Shown here piece after piece: positions 19,819-30,534 of a stretch of 32,851 nt of DNA (the first letter of the stretch is position 1; each line of letters starts with the position of its first letter). The translations under genes and the position numbers were made by a program. Under the pieces are notes generated by a model. That model worked only from the letters and a program-made list of their open reading frames with translations, made no database searches and was not told the DNA's origin. Origin of the DNA: Folioceros fuciformis (lineage: Eukaryota > Anthocerotophyta > Anthocerotopsida > Anthocerotales); contig JBNGIO010006237.1 in the NCBI GenBank assembly GCA_049999805.1, forward strand, positions 1 through 32,851, read 5' to 3'.

Positions 19819-22340
19819 GAGCCTCGGAGGTGCGAGTCCGACGTGTGAGCTGACTAGGCTCTACCGTGGGAGGACATGATCCAGGCGGGAAAGGTGGATC
19901 GACTACGATCTCCAACAAAAGGCCTGGAGAGCAACAGCTTTGATGTTGGGCGCGCAGTGAACAGTTAGTTAGCCTAATTTAGTGTGCGTTTGCAGCTGCA
20001 GCGGTCGCAGGCTGCAGATTGGACGTGCTGGTTGGGTGGACATTCTGGTAGGGTCAAAGAGAGCCAAGTCTCGTAGATGAGGCGAAGGAGCTGGCCGTCT
20101 GACTGATACAGAAAGGTGTAGATCTCATCACAATCAGGTGCTGTTATTGTGGTGAGTGGATAGTTTCTGTCGGATGTAGCCTGTCAAGGTAGTGCCTGCA
20201 CCCCCCTGGAACACGAGGGGTACGAAGTCCCTTGATCTGGGGAACGCGTGATCTCTCGTGTTATTTCGGCGTCATAGGCGCTGCCTACTGGGAGGCCTCC
20301 AGTTGTCGGCGTTGGCAGTCAGGGCACATCAAATGCTTTTATGACAAGGCTTTCTAGTATCTACACTGGCATCCACGGCTCCTCCGAGTGGCACCAAACT
20401 GGAGATTTCAGGTCTGGTGGTGCTCGCTCGTGGAGCCTGCAGGTAGAAAGAGGCGGAGTCGGATGCTCCGTACCACGGCGGAAGTGGACAGTGGGAGCGA
20501 ATTCTGGACATGGTCGGGACAGGCGTCTACCTGGGGAGTTGCATCCTCCATGAACCAAAAGTCCCGTCTCCGATGTTTAATGTATCTAAATTATGAATCT
20601 CCTGTTCGCATCTAGGGCTGTCCTGGGCCCGGCTTCATTCTTACGCGGAACTCGTTCTCGGGGTCATCTGCCACGCGGGGTCATAGCCAATTTCGGAGTT
20701 GGCACTGCGCCTCCGTCTCATCCGACCGGCGTGTGAAAGCACACACCTCATCTCTTGTTGCGAATGGCCCTTACCCGAAGGCTCTTTTGTGGTCCTTCCG
20801 CTTCACACCGCGACGCTCCTCCTCGTTTCCGTGCGGGACACTGGAAGGCAAGCCGACTTCGTAACCCCCGCGACTATGTCACGCGTCCAGACGGCTTGCT
20901 CGGTTCTCGTGAGTGTTTCTGCACTAGCCTGCTTTTCACCATGTGCCCCCAACCTAGTCAAAAATAATGACGTGCTGCTGCCCCCTGGGCCACACCTCAT
21001 CTCATTCATCTTCCTCCCCATCGTCACCTTTCTCTTGTGGTCCAAGGTACCTTGGTTTCCATTCTACATTTTCTTTGTGAGGAGGAGCACAGCCATCCAA
21101 GATGGGTTCTGATATTCTAAAATCATTACAAGAAAAGGAGATAGTATATTCTACACAACTCAAGTTTCAACTACCACACACTTCTGGACGCTCACCCAAA
21201 TTTTTTAGAGGAAAAGTTTCATGCACACTTGCTAAGTGTTTGTTGTGACGCCTGAATCGTGATCCTTGGACTCAAGTCCTCTTCAGTCATGGGTGAAGTA
21301 TTAAAACGTATGTCAATGCAGTAAGGGTGTATAAAACTGTGAAATTAACTTAAGCCTCACAACACTGAAAGAAAGGGGCTTCTTATTCTAAGATCTTCTT
21401 CTCCTTCGTCGTCTTCTTTGCAACATTCAACTCAGAGCCTTCGCTACCTGCCGTGGTGGTGGTGCGAAGCATTTGTAGCTGCTGTACTCTTGGTGCTTGG
21501 GGAAAATCGCCCCAGTACGGCGTTAGGATTGGCTGACGCGTGAGGCCACATGTGACTTGACGCGCTCACCGGGATGGGCGTCCAGTAAGGTGGGTAAGGG
21601 TGGGAAGGTGAGCCTATGTACACTGTATGTACATATGTAGGAAGCAAAGGATAGGCCAAAACGCGGCCCGGGTTTGTCCGCAAGCGCCATCTTGTAGAGA
21701 GGAGGAGGACAGTGTTGGAAGTCACCAGCTACCTACTCACCCTTGTAATGAGGCCCACTTCTGGCATGGAACAGCCCAAGTGTCCCAAGCGTACACGGGC
21801 GTGGGAACGGGGTTTTCGACTCACCTCACAGCCCACAGCTGCTCGCATTTAATATGGCGTCTAAACCACAACCATCCAAACGGAAAGACGCAGGTGAGGC
21901 AAATCCGAGGTGCCGTTCATTTTAACACGGTGCCTTTATAAAGACGATGCACTCGCCGCGTGGCTCGCGTTCTGAGTTCGCGCTTCCCTTCCACAGTGCA
22001 GACTCATATCTGTGCTCTGCTCCGGGAGGAACACTGATACTTCTCCTTGTTGGTGCCACCCCCGCCCCGGCTTCACACCTGTGGCGAATGTTTCGAAGAA
22101 TGTTCGGGCCGGAGCGGGCGCGGTAATGCGGGCATTGAGGCTGGAAGTACTGGGGGACAGGGAACGGGTCATGCTGCCTGCTGCCTGACCCTCGAGCCCG
22201 CTTGCACACGGGCAGATGGCGTTCTGGGACACCAGGGAACGGGCTCCATGAGCTCCTGGAAGGTTGAGAAGGACGGGTTCTTGGTTTAGGCTCGCGGGCG
22301 TTTGCTCTCTGCTTGCCTTTCCCTTGCCTGGCGCTGCTTC
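19819..22340. other. Spacer and 5' region of the kinase gene
   Basis: 2.5 kb in which no protein family, tRNA or transposon is recognised. Several open frames of 60-140 codons exist (the longest, plus, 20699-21112), but none has a known domain or splice support. About 20600-21100 is pyrimidine-rich. The last 400 bp are GC-rich and probably hold the promoter and 5' UTR of the kinase gene. Confidence 0.55.
21935..21943 (+). promoter_or_regulatory. Possible TATA box of the kinase gene
   Basis: TTTATAAAG in a GC-rich setting, about 400 bp upstream of the ATG at 22341. A start about 30 bp downstream would leave a long 5' UTR of about 370 nt, or an upstream exon that I have not identified. Confidence 0.45.
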
Positions 22341-25012
22341 ATGGCCCCGGAGTACGTCAGCCGCGTCCACGCTTGGCAGTCCGGCAGCACGGTGAGTGGA
22401 AACGGGGAGGAAGCGCATTCTCGCACGCCGGCGGAAGCCGGAGGTGCTGCGCTCCGGAGGCCTTCTTGCGAGGATGCGGGGGACGGAAGTGGAGCTGGCG
22501 GCGCACACAAAGCTGGCGGCGATGCCAATGCTTGGGAAGACAGTCCCAGGTCTCACCTGGACCCCCGGCGCCGGTCGGGAGAAGACGACCAGGCTGGCAG
22601 TGAAGACTTGAATCCGTCTGAGCTGCAGCCTGCGTTACCTTCACCGGAGTTGGGCTCTTTATGTGTCGATGGAATTGGCGGTCGCGGATCCCTTGGGCCG
22701 CGCCTTCGAATTGAGTGTGCGCTTCCCACGGCGTTCCCGGCGTTACGAACGGCCACCGCGGAAGATCAACAGCCGCTGCAAGCTATTGAGGACCAGGCTC
22801 TCTCTTCTTCGCAGAAAAGCTCCTCTGCGTCGTCCAGTTCCTGCCAGGCGGGGGAAGCAGAGAAGTCCATTACTTCAGCGCACAAGCCGAGCAACAGCCA
22901 CAGCTTCTTTTCCGCCAGGGAGTGGCATCGTTATCTCCACCTGCCCTCGCCGGCTTCCCCGGAAGACATGTCCAGTGTTGGAGCCCCCTGGCATGTGGAC
23001 TTGGACCAGCTCGAGATTGGTGATGTAGTGGCTACCGGATCATTTGGTATGGTGAACATGGCAATCTATAAGGGTCAGCAGGTCGCAGTTAAATCACTCC
23101 TCATACCTGAAGCTTCGTCCGTCAAAGAACTGAACAAGCTCAAGGCCGGATTCAGGCAGGAAATTGGCTTGTGGTACACGCTGCGTCATCCCAACATTGT
23201 GCAGGTACACTCGTTCGTATCCATGCCCTTCATCTGCAGTCTGCACCAGTTGCAGAGTCGCTGACTCGCATCCATGTCTCGTTCATTCGAATGTGAGTAC
23301 TTACGAGGAGCACGCAATCCGTCTAGAGAAACCCTCCTTCCTCGTTGGACCTGCCAGGAGGCAGCTGAGTCAGTAAATGTGTGCTTGGATGTGCTCCTGT
23401 TGGTCTTTGTGCGTCACCTGGATAACAACGTCCGGAACGGAGTGCAGTCGGTGAGTACGAAGTGCTAGCCTTGGTCAGAGATGTTTTTCGGCAGGACGCT
23501 CCCCTGGTTTAGGTACCTAGGCATCTTGTGTGTGTCTATGGACAGGTCAATGTCAAGTGCTTTGGATTGGAGGTCATGTTCGTGATCTTTACTCCAAGGA
23601 GCAATCGGTTATCGAGACCACATGATGGACAATCTTGGACAAGTTACCGTTCCTCTTGATTCAAAGTTGGCTGTCATGTGTCGCAGTTCATCGGGGCATC
23701 CATAAACCCACCAAAGTGGGCCATCGTGACGGAATACCTTGAAGGAGGATCCCTGAAAGCTTTTTTGATGAAACAACAGAAGAAGAAGTTGCCCGTGCCG
23801 AGAATTGTTGAAATGGCTCTGGACATAGCAAGGTAGAGCTTCTGCCATGTAGCCTTCCTCATGTCGGGTCGTTCTTTTTATGAATTCTTTTGAGAGCTCC
23901 TTTTCGCTGTTGCTGATGGTAATTTGGTCAATGCTCGCAGGGGTATGGAGTATCTCCATCAGCACAACATAATGCATCGGGACTTAAAATCTGCGAACCT
24001 GCTTCTGGACAGCCAAGGGGTCGTCAAGGTGGCTGACTTTGGGCTTGCAAGGTTGGAAGCTGAGGATCCTGGCAACATGACTGCAGAGACCGGCACAATC
24101 AGATGGATGGCTCCAGAGGTGGGCTATGAATTCATATGCTGCTCATCTGTGAGGCACGCCATGGAACAATGTTTGTGGTGATTACATGGCTAATGAGCCG
24201 TGATGTTTCTTACCAGGTGATAGGCCATAAGCCTTACACACGCAAAATCGACGTATACAGTTTTGGAATTGTGCTCTGGGAGCTCTGCACTTGTCTTGTT
24301 CCATTCGAAGGGCTGGCCTTCGTCCAGCTGGCACATGCAGTGGCGAATGATGTAAGGATACTCTTAAGGGTCTTGCTATCCCAGCTGCGTGCGTCTGGAG
24401 AAATGGAATGCTTGCTTCCTTGAGCAGTAAGGCAGGAGGCAGGAGGATTCCTATGTATAATCTTTGGGCTTTCTCATTGCATCTTTTAATTCTGTCCATA
24501 TGCCTGTCAGAATCATCGGCCGCCAACATCTGCTTGTGACCCTTCATTGGCGTCCATAATGTCTAAGTGTTGGCACCCAGACCCTTCAAACAGGCCAGAT
24601 TTTGTGGAGGTAGTGCAGATGCTCGAAGCCGTGGAGTTGGCAGGGACACAAAACATCAAGTCGATGCCATCGACTACTAAGGAAACTGTTGGCGTGACCA
24701 GGTCAGTATCATCAGCCATAGAGAGCAGAGTATGATTGATCAACACAATCATGTCGTATGTGCAATGTGTTCCTCGCGTGGGTTAGGTCACTTCCTCATT
24801 CGGCTTTGATAGCAATGTTCATGACCTACATTGGTTGTTTCAGGTCAAGTAGCAAGTCAGCCGTAGACCCTTACAGCAGACAGACTGTCAGCATGAGAGG
24901 TGGTCAAGCCATTACTCGACCACGGGCTGTATATGCATCATCGGTGGTAAACACCGAGGAGGATAACCAGGACAAGATGAATGTGCCAGGCTGTCAGTGT
25001 ATTATTCTCTGA
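22341..25012 (+). CDS. Raf-like protein kinase (plant group C) with C-terminal CaaX box
   Basis: Exons 22341-23204, 23687-23832, 23941-24118, 24217-24351, 24511-24701 and 24844-25012 join in phase to 560 aa. Residues 1-215 are polar, rich in Ser, Ala and Gly, and look disordered. The kinase domain starts at [10 protein letters not shown]. It has a Gly loop ATGSFGMV (231-238), the catalytic Lys251 in VAVKSLL, the [18 protein letters not shown] helix, [25 protein letters not shown] (Asp351), VADFGLAR (Asp369), [23 protein letters not shown] and [13 protein letters not shown]. All key catalytic residues are present. FRQE, the pre-HRD spacing and the RPDF-VVQMLEA end resemble Arabidopsis MRK1-type C-group Raf-like MAPKKKs. 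The tail ends GCQCIIL, a CaaX motif (C-I-I-L) with a second Cys two residues before it, which predicts prenylation and membrane attachment. An in-frame ATG at 22302 would add 13 residues. Confidence 0.92.
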
Positions 25013-26390
25013 GAGGTATATGCAGAGCAGGTTGGTTTCAGGGTTGTCCTATGTTTGTACATTCCGTAACTCTCAACAGGTGCATTCAGGGCCATGTGTA
25101 TATACTACGTGTTCCATAGCATTTTTGGACGTGCAAGAAATCAGCGTCCTGTGGAGCTGCTCTTCCTTCCACTCCTCCATATTTTTGGCAGGTGACAGCT
25201 GTAGGGTGGGCTTCTAAGCTTCTTCATGTCAGTGTGACTTTTATCTTCTTAAGTTCACAAAATAGGCACAAAGCAACATCTAGACCGGAATGTAGACTAG
25301 GATTGTGGCACACTTGTCACAAACGTCGGGCAAAGTCCCGGAAAGGCATCTTCTCAGGTAGCGCACTTCATCTCCACGGGAGAGGGCAAGCACAGGTGGG
25401 GAGGAAGGGAAGGTTTGCAAATGGATTGCAGGACCCCGCATGGTGAAGCAGGGAAATACCAGGTTACGAGGATCGGAGGAAATATGGAGAAGTGGCTAGC
25501 GATTCTCGTTTGATCTGATTCGCAGGGAATGTTTTACGCACAAAAGCATCGAATTCACCACACTGAAGTTGGCAGGGTGGGGAAGTGAAGACAGTCTGTC
25601 GTATCTATCAGGAGAGTTCTGTGGTTTGCAAATTCAGGTCAGCTAGGTTGTGGGAGGATGCACAGGAAAGTTGATCGTTAACAAATCTGTTGTATACCTT
25701 CGAAGATGAAGCTTAGCAGGAGGTCGTTTGTGGATGTAGTGTTTGAGCTTTAGCAAGCTGAAAAACGTGGTTACCACAAGTGGCCACGTGTTACATGGGT
25801 AGGGGGAACGAGCTTGAATGTTTAGCGGCACTGTAACGTATCATTTTATGAAAACTCAAGTCTTTAGCTTTAGCTACTGCAGCTCTCGCCATGTACGCAG
25901 TGTGATACTTGTGGCTAGTCGATCAGAATCGTAGGCGAGCCCAAGCAGGGGCGTCCTTCACAGGATGACGACGAATAAATTCCTAACATGTCAGATTCTG
26001 TCCCTAATTCCATATTTCCGCGTTTGTTCGACTCAAAAAATGGAGTGTCGAAATCCTCTGGGTGCTGTCATTTTCCTCGTGAAGCGCACCTAAACGTATC
26101 TGAACGTCCCTGAAAGACGTCAGCCTTGAGGATTATCCGATCATAGCCACAGTAGAACGATTCATCTTCGCAGGGTTCCAGGTTTCTACAACTCTTGTGC
26201 CATGTGACGAACGAAAAGGTTGGAAACGCTGACGCCACGTCCTGACCAGGCTGTGCACGCCTCATTGGCAAAATTGGCGGATCGTCGGTGGACCCTGCCC
26301 GCCCGTCACCTCGTCGCTCTCTTCACACAGAGCGGGCCGCAGAATTCAACAGGTTCCAAGGTTCTGTGGCTGTGAGAAAGCAATGAGCCC
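25013..26390. other. Downstream region of the kinase gene; no recognised gene
   Basis: The first few hundred bases probably hold the kinase 3' UTR, though no clear AATAAA is seen close by. I see no coding sequence that I recognise, and no transposon borders. Confidence 0.55.
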
Positions 26391-27285
26391 ATAATGTTTC
26401 TATCACAGATTTTGCTTCCTCTACCTCCGGTCCTCCATCAATCCATTCCACGCTTGCTTGAGTCCATGCTGCTAGTATGCTTAAGAAGACTATGGGGTTA
26501 TAATATACTGCTTACTGATAGTTATGCTGAGCCAGTAATATATAATTTTTTATAAATTATATAAAAAATAATTATATCTCTACCTCCTGTCCTCCATTAA
26601 TCCATTCGATGCTTGCTTGAGTCCATGCTGATAATAGGCTTAAGGCTATGGGGTTATAATATACTAATATCTAATAATTATGTTGAGCATAATTATTAAA
26701 CCGTAAACCGTGGAAGATAGCTAGATTCCTCATGGCCAATGGAACCACTCCTGCCCATGGGGAAGGTAAGCCACACATTGACAAGGTTTCTCTCACTTGC
26801 ACGATAGATCAGATTTGTTCACTTCTGCAGTCTAGGAATTTGCGGTTCACTTCTGCAGTCTAGGAATTTGCGATTCACTTCTGCAGTCTAGGAATTTGCG
26901 GTTCACTTGTGCAGTCTAGGAATTTGCGGGAAGGCTAACGCCTTACCTTATGCAATAGTGCGTGCAAGTGTTGTATTTTGGATGTAGCTTGAGCTACGGA
27001 TAATCAGATTTTTTTTTTCTTCAGGAAAAAATAATATATGCTGAACATTGTATCAATAATATATAACTTTTATAATTTATTTAAAATTTTCATTATATAC
27101 ATCTATCACAGATTTTGTTTTCCCACTACCTCAGGTCCTCCATCAATCTATTCCATACTTTCTTGAGTCCATGCTAATAGTGCGCTTAAGATTATGGATT
27201 TATAATATACTGCTCACTAATAGTTATGCTGAGCATTATACCAATAATATATAAGTTTTTTATAAATTATATAAAATTTTTAATT
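26391..27285. repeat. Diverged AT-rich repeat family of about 160-185 bp
   Basis: Two clear copies (about 26391-26577 and 26578-26700), one tail-only copy (about 27039-27100) and one full copy (about 27101-27285) share TCCTCCAT(C/T)AAT, TTGCTTGAGTCCATGCT, GGCTTAAG-like and TTATAATATACT blocks, then an AT-rich tail with AATATATAA and TATAAATTATATAAAA. The first two copies are adjacent with a 159-bp offset. No coding is seen. It looks like a decayed tandem repeat or several insertions of one small AT-rich element. Confidence 0.85.
26818..26929. repeat. 28-bp minisatellite, four copies
   Basis: Four exact-length units of 28 bp (starts at 26818, 26846, 26874 and 26902) of the form TTCACTTCTGCAGTCTAGGA plus ATTTGCGG. 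The copies differ at only two positions, so the array is young. It sits in the middle of the AT-rich repeat field. Confidence 0.97.
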
Positions 27286-27291
27286 ATATAC

Positions 27292-27326
<35 letters not shown>

Positions 27327-27331
27327 CATAC

Positions 27332-27363
<32 letters not shown>

Positions 27364-27368
27364 GTATA
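27286..27368. repeat. TA/TATACA microsatellite
   Basis: About 80 bp of alternating TA with interspersed CA and GTA steps, continuing the AT-rich tail of the last repeat copy. Length in the assembly may be unreliable. Confidence 0.95.
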
Positions 27369-27566
27369 GGAATCTAGTTTGATGGCAAGAATATGAGCTC
27401 ATTCTAGTTTTCTATGGAATGTTGATTGACATAGCACAGAGTTAGGTCTTTTCCCTCAACTATATGTTATCACTACTTCCTCTACCTCGATAGGATTGTC
27501 CTCTACCGGCGTGGTCTCCCTCTGACCGGTAGCAACCTTGGCTACTATAGGGTTATTAAAGCCCAA

Positions 27567-27836
27567 TGTGCTTAGACTAATGTGTTTAGTCTAAGATTAG
27601 TGTCTAGTTAAGTATCATTAGTTTAGTTTAGCTTAAGCTAATTTGTAGGAAGCTTGTTGTGCAGCTTCCTGTGGGCTTCTTGTGAAGCTTCCTAGGGAGC
27701 TCTTCTAGAGGGTATAAATACCCCCTTGAGCTCCCTTGTATTGTGAGACTCAATGTGAGAGTATGATCTCTCTTTCTCCTCTCCTTCTGCCTTCTCCTCT
27801 CCTCTCCTTCACCATGCTCCTTTAGCAATCCTTTCA
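27567..27836 (+). repeat. Probable 5' LTR of Copia 3
   Basis: The right end is placed at the CA of TTTCA, two bases before the primer site, as is common in plant Copia. The left end (TGTGCTTAG) is a guess from the TG rule. Inside, GGGTATAAATACCC at 27711-27724 is a strong TATA box, followed by a pyrimidine-rich stretch typical of LTR leaders. Confidence 0.5.
27713..27720 (+). promoter_or_regulatory. TATA box in the Copia 3 LTR
   Basis: TATAAATA within a GC-flanked near-palindrome. It lies about 125 bp before the primer site, where an LTR promoter is expected. Confidence 0.75.
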
Positions 27837-27838
27837 AG

Positions 27839-27851
27839 TGGTATCAGAGCT
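27839..27851 (+). other. Primer binding site of Copia 3
   Basis: TGGTATCAGAGCT matches the plant Copia primer site for initiator tRNA-Met exactly in its first 12 bases. It fixes the orientation and the right end of the LTR. Confidence 0.92.
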
Positions 27852-27939
27852 AGGGTGTGGAGCAAGATGGTTGTGTCTATTGTAGGAACAATAAACAGAG
27901 GCACAAGGCAAGAAGATATCTAGGAGGAGCTAGGGCTCC

Positions 27940-28340
27940 GCCGCCGCAGGTAGCTAGGGCACAGCCATCGGGCTAGGGCGTCAGGGTGTGGCTAGGGCAC
28001 CGTCGCCACCGCCAGGCTAGGACGCAGCCGCAAGCTAGGGCGCTAGCTAGGGTTAGGGCGCCAGCATGGCGCCACCCAGGCGCCAACAAGGCTTTGCGGG
28101 ACACCACCCTGGTGCCACCCGGGCGCAAACGAGGCACCAGTGGGACGCCAACGAGGCACCACCCGGGCGCCATCTGGGCGCCCGTGGGGCGACACCCGGA
28201 CAGCAGTGAGGCACCAATAGGGCGCCTCTTGGGCGGCAGCCAGGCGACACCTGGATGGCAACCATTCGCCAGCGGGGCGCCAGCGAGTGAAGGATCTGGC
28301 CGGGTGCCGAGGGCGCTAGACGAGCGCAAGAAAGCGGACG
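27940..28340 (+). repeat. GC-rich degenerate repeat in the leader of Copia 3
   Basis: Between primer site and gag the sequence becomes strikingly GC-rich, in sharp contrast to the AT-rich flanks. Its first third repeats GCTAGGGC(A/G) at irregular spacing; the rest repeats GGCGCCA/GGGCGCC blocks with CACC and AACGAGGCACC variants. Both strands have open frames only because of base bias. I do not regard them as genes. Confidence 0.75.
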
Positions 28341-28563
28341 AATTGCGGTCACCGAGAGCGAGGGTGTGGGCGCCGAACTAACCCCGACCGCGAAAGTCAA
28401 GATCTTGATCGAACGATGGGAGACATTCCAGTTATGAGCGATCGAAGCCTAAGTTGTGGACATCCAATTGGGAACAAGTTGTGAGGGTAACTTTGAGAAT
28501 CTACATTACATTTCGATTGTTTTCTAACTAGCCTTTTAGTTGATTTGCATCGATTTTTGAATC

Positions 28564-30534
28564 ATGACATCCTTAGCAAACGTCATGTTCAATATCAAGA
28601 AGTTAGATGGTACTAACTTCCTGTTCTGGAAAGAACAAGCGAATAATGTTCTAGTGCAGAAGAAGCAAATCAAGCAGATAAAGTTGCTAGGAGTGAAACC
28701 TGTTAGCATGACTCAGGATGAGTGGCAGGATCTAGATGAGCTTGCTAGGTCTACCATCATGCTAACATTGTCGAAGTCGGTCTACTTCAATGTGAAAGAC
28801 AAGACCACAAGTTATGAGCTATGGCAGAAGTTGTGTGACCTGTAAAAGAAGCAAAGTGCAGCTTCTCAGGTGTACAAGTTGGAACAGCTAGTGAACTTGA
28901 AGATGAAGGAAGGGACGAGGATGTCCGATCATCTGAACTAGTTCAATACGATTTTCAGCCATCTCTCATCTCAAGGTATCTCCTTCCCAGATTCCGTGAG
29001 AGCTATGTTTCTGTTGGTCACATTACTAGACAGCTGGGACACCTTTCGTACAGCTCTGAGTAATTCCGCTCCTGCCAGTGGTCTTACCGTTGTAAATGTA
29101 GAAGGTAGCCTGTTAAGAGAGGAGGTGAACAAGAAGCATATGGAACCTTCGAAAGGTTCCAATGCCCTCATGGTGAGAGGAAGGTCCACTTCAAAGGGGA
29201 AGTACAAGGAGCAAAGTCGTTCCCGTAGTAAGTCTCGTAGTCGTAACAATGTTGAGTGTTACCACTGTCACAAGAAGGGTCACATCAAGAAGGACTGCGA
29301 GAAGTTGAAGAAGGACAAAGGAAAGGAGAAGAAGCATATCGACAACAAGGCAAGCTCGACTAGCAAGCCTGACGAGGTGAATTCTGTTGACGATGGAGAT
29401 GTTCTTACCTCTTCTTCCTTCGATTCTGCACAACTGACAGCCGTGGAGAGTCAATTATTCTCTAATTGGATAATTGACTATGGAGCATCTTTCCATGTTA
29501 CTCCGCATAGAGAGTGGTTTAGCACGTATGATGCTACTAGAAAAGGATGTGTTCGGCTTGGAAATAACTACGCATGCGAGATTGCAGGCGTTGGTGATGT
29601 GCAGCTGAAGTTCGACAATGGATCTTCATTCGTACTGAAGGATGTTAGGCATGTTTTGAAGTTGGCCAAAAGCATGATTAGCGCAGGGCAGTTGGATGAT
29701 GCTGGCTACCAGTGTTGGTTTGGAGATCGTTCTTGGAAGATCTCCAAAGGTTCTCTTGTGTTAGCTCGTGGATCGAAGTGTGGCACTTTGTACTCACTTC
29801 AGGTAACGACTATCAAGGATCATGTGATTTGTGTAACGGAACAGCCAAGCGTTTCCTTGTGGCATAGTTAGTTAGGACATATGTCTCAAAAAGGAATGAA
29901 AATCTTATCTTGTTTTGGTTACGTCCCTGTTTATGACTTCTTCGATTTCTCCGTGTTTGAGCACTGTTTGTATGGGAAATAAACGAAGTCACCACATGGA
30001 GCAAGAGGTAAACTCAAAAGTAAACCTCTTGAGTTGGTTCACAGTGATGTTTCTGGACCTATGCCCACTATATCGTTAGGCGGTGCATCTTATTTTGTCA
30101 CTTTCATTGATGACTTCTCACGCAAGGTGTGGGTTTATCCTTTGAGGAAAAAGGATGATATTCTAATAGTGTTTCAGAAATTCGTCACCCTTGTGGAGAA
30201 TCAGTCTGGCCTCCGACTGAAGTGTCTAAGGACACACAATGGGGGAGAGTATGTTTCAAAGGCTTTCCAGTCATTCTGTGATTCCAAGGGAATCAAAAGA
30301 GAATTGACTACACCGTATACTCCTCCTCAGAATGGTGTGGCTGGACGGATGAACAGGACCATCCAGGAGAGGATGCGTAGTTTGTTGTCAAATTCTGCAT
30401 TGCCTAACGGATTTTGGGCAGAAGCAGTAGTTACTGCGGTGCATCTTATTAACAGATCTCCTAATAGGGCTGTGGATGAACAGGTTCCAGAGGAGATGTG
30501 GTCTGGAAAGAAGCCGTCATACAAGCATCTATGA
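28564..30534 (+). pseudogene. Copia 3 gag-protease-integrase, degenerate
   Basis: One frame runs through the whole stretch with four in-frame stops (28843, 28939, 29869, 29980) and no frameshift. Gag begins with a KKLDGTNFLFWKEQANN motif and has an intact zinc knuckle, CYHCHKKGHIKKDC, after an RS-rich basic stretch. The protease site reads DYGAS instead of DSGAS. The pre-integrase zinc motif is largely lost. The integrase keeps its first Asp (HSDVSGP), but the second is His (RTHNGGEY) and the Glu is Gly (NGVAGRMN), so two of three catalytic acids are gone. The frame ends at a stop just after KKPSYKHL, where the likeness to Copia also ends. Confidence 0.9.

Larger units (their letters stand above)
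27567..30531 (+). mobile_element. Ty1/copia retrotransposon 3, 5' part only
   Basis: The 5' LTR side, primer site, a long leader, gag, protease and most of integrase are present in that order on the plus strand; the similarity stops abruptly after SYKHL near 30531, before reverse transcriptase. No 3' LTR is found in the window. The proteins are unlike those of elements 1 and 2. The left border is uncertain. The copy is a 3'-truncated remnant. Confidence 0.85.

Noticed and set aside
20699-21112. 137-codon open frame with a hydrophobic end
   Set aside because: No known domain, no ATG context or splice support, and a biased, pyrimidine-rich stretch that avoids stops by composition.
26391-27285. 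CRISPR-like array
   Set aside because: The units are adjacent or irregularly spaced diverged repeats without uniform spacers, in a plant nuclear genome.
27286-27368. Possible origin or scaffold attachment region in the TA stretch
   Set aside because: It is a plain microsatellite; AT content alone does not support such a role.
27973-28400. Opposed open frames of 115-131 codons with repetitive Arg/Pro/Gly/His products
   Set aside because: They come from the GC-rich leader repeat of Copia 3, which leaves several frames open on both strands.
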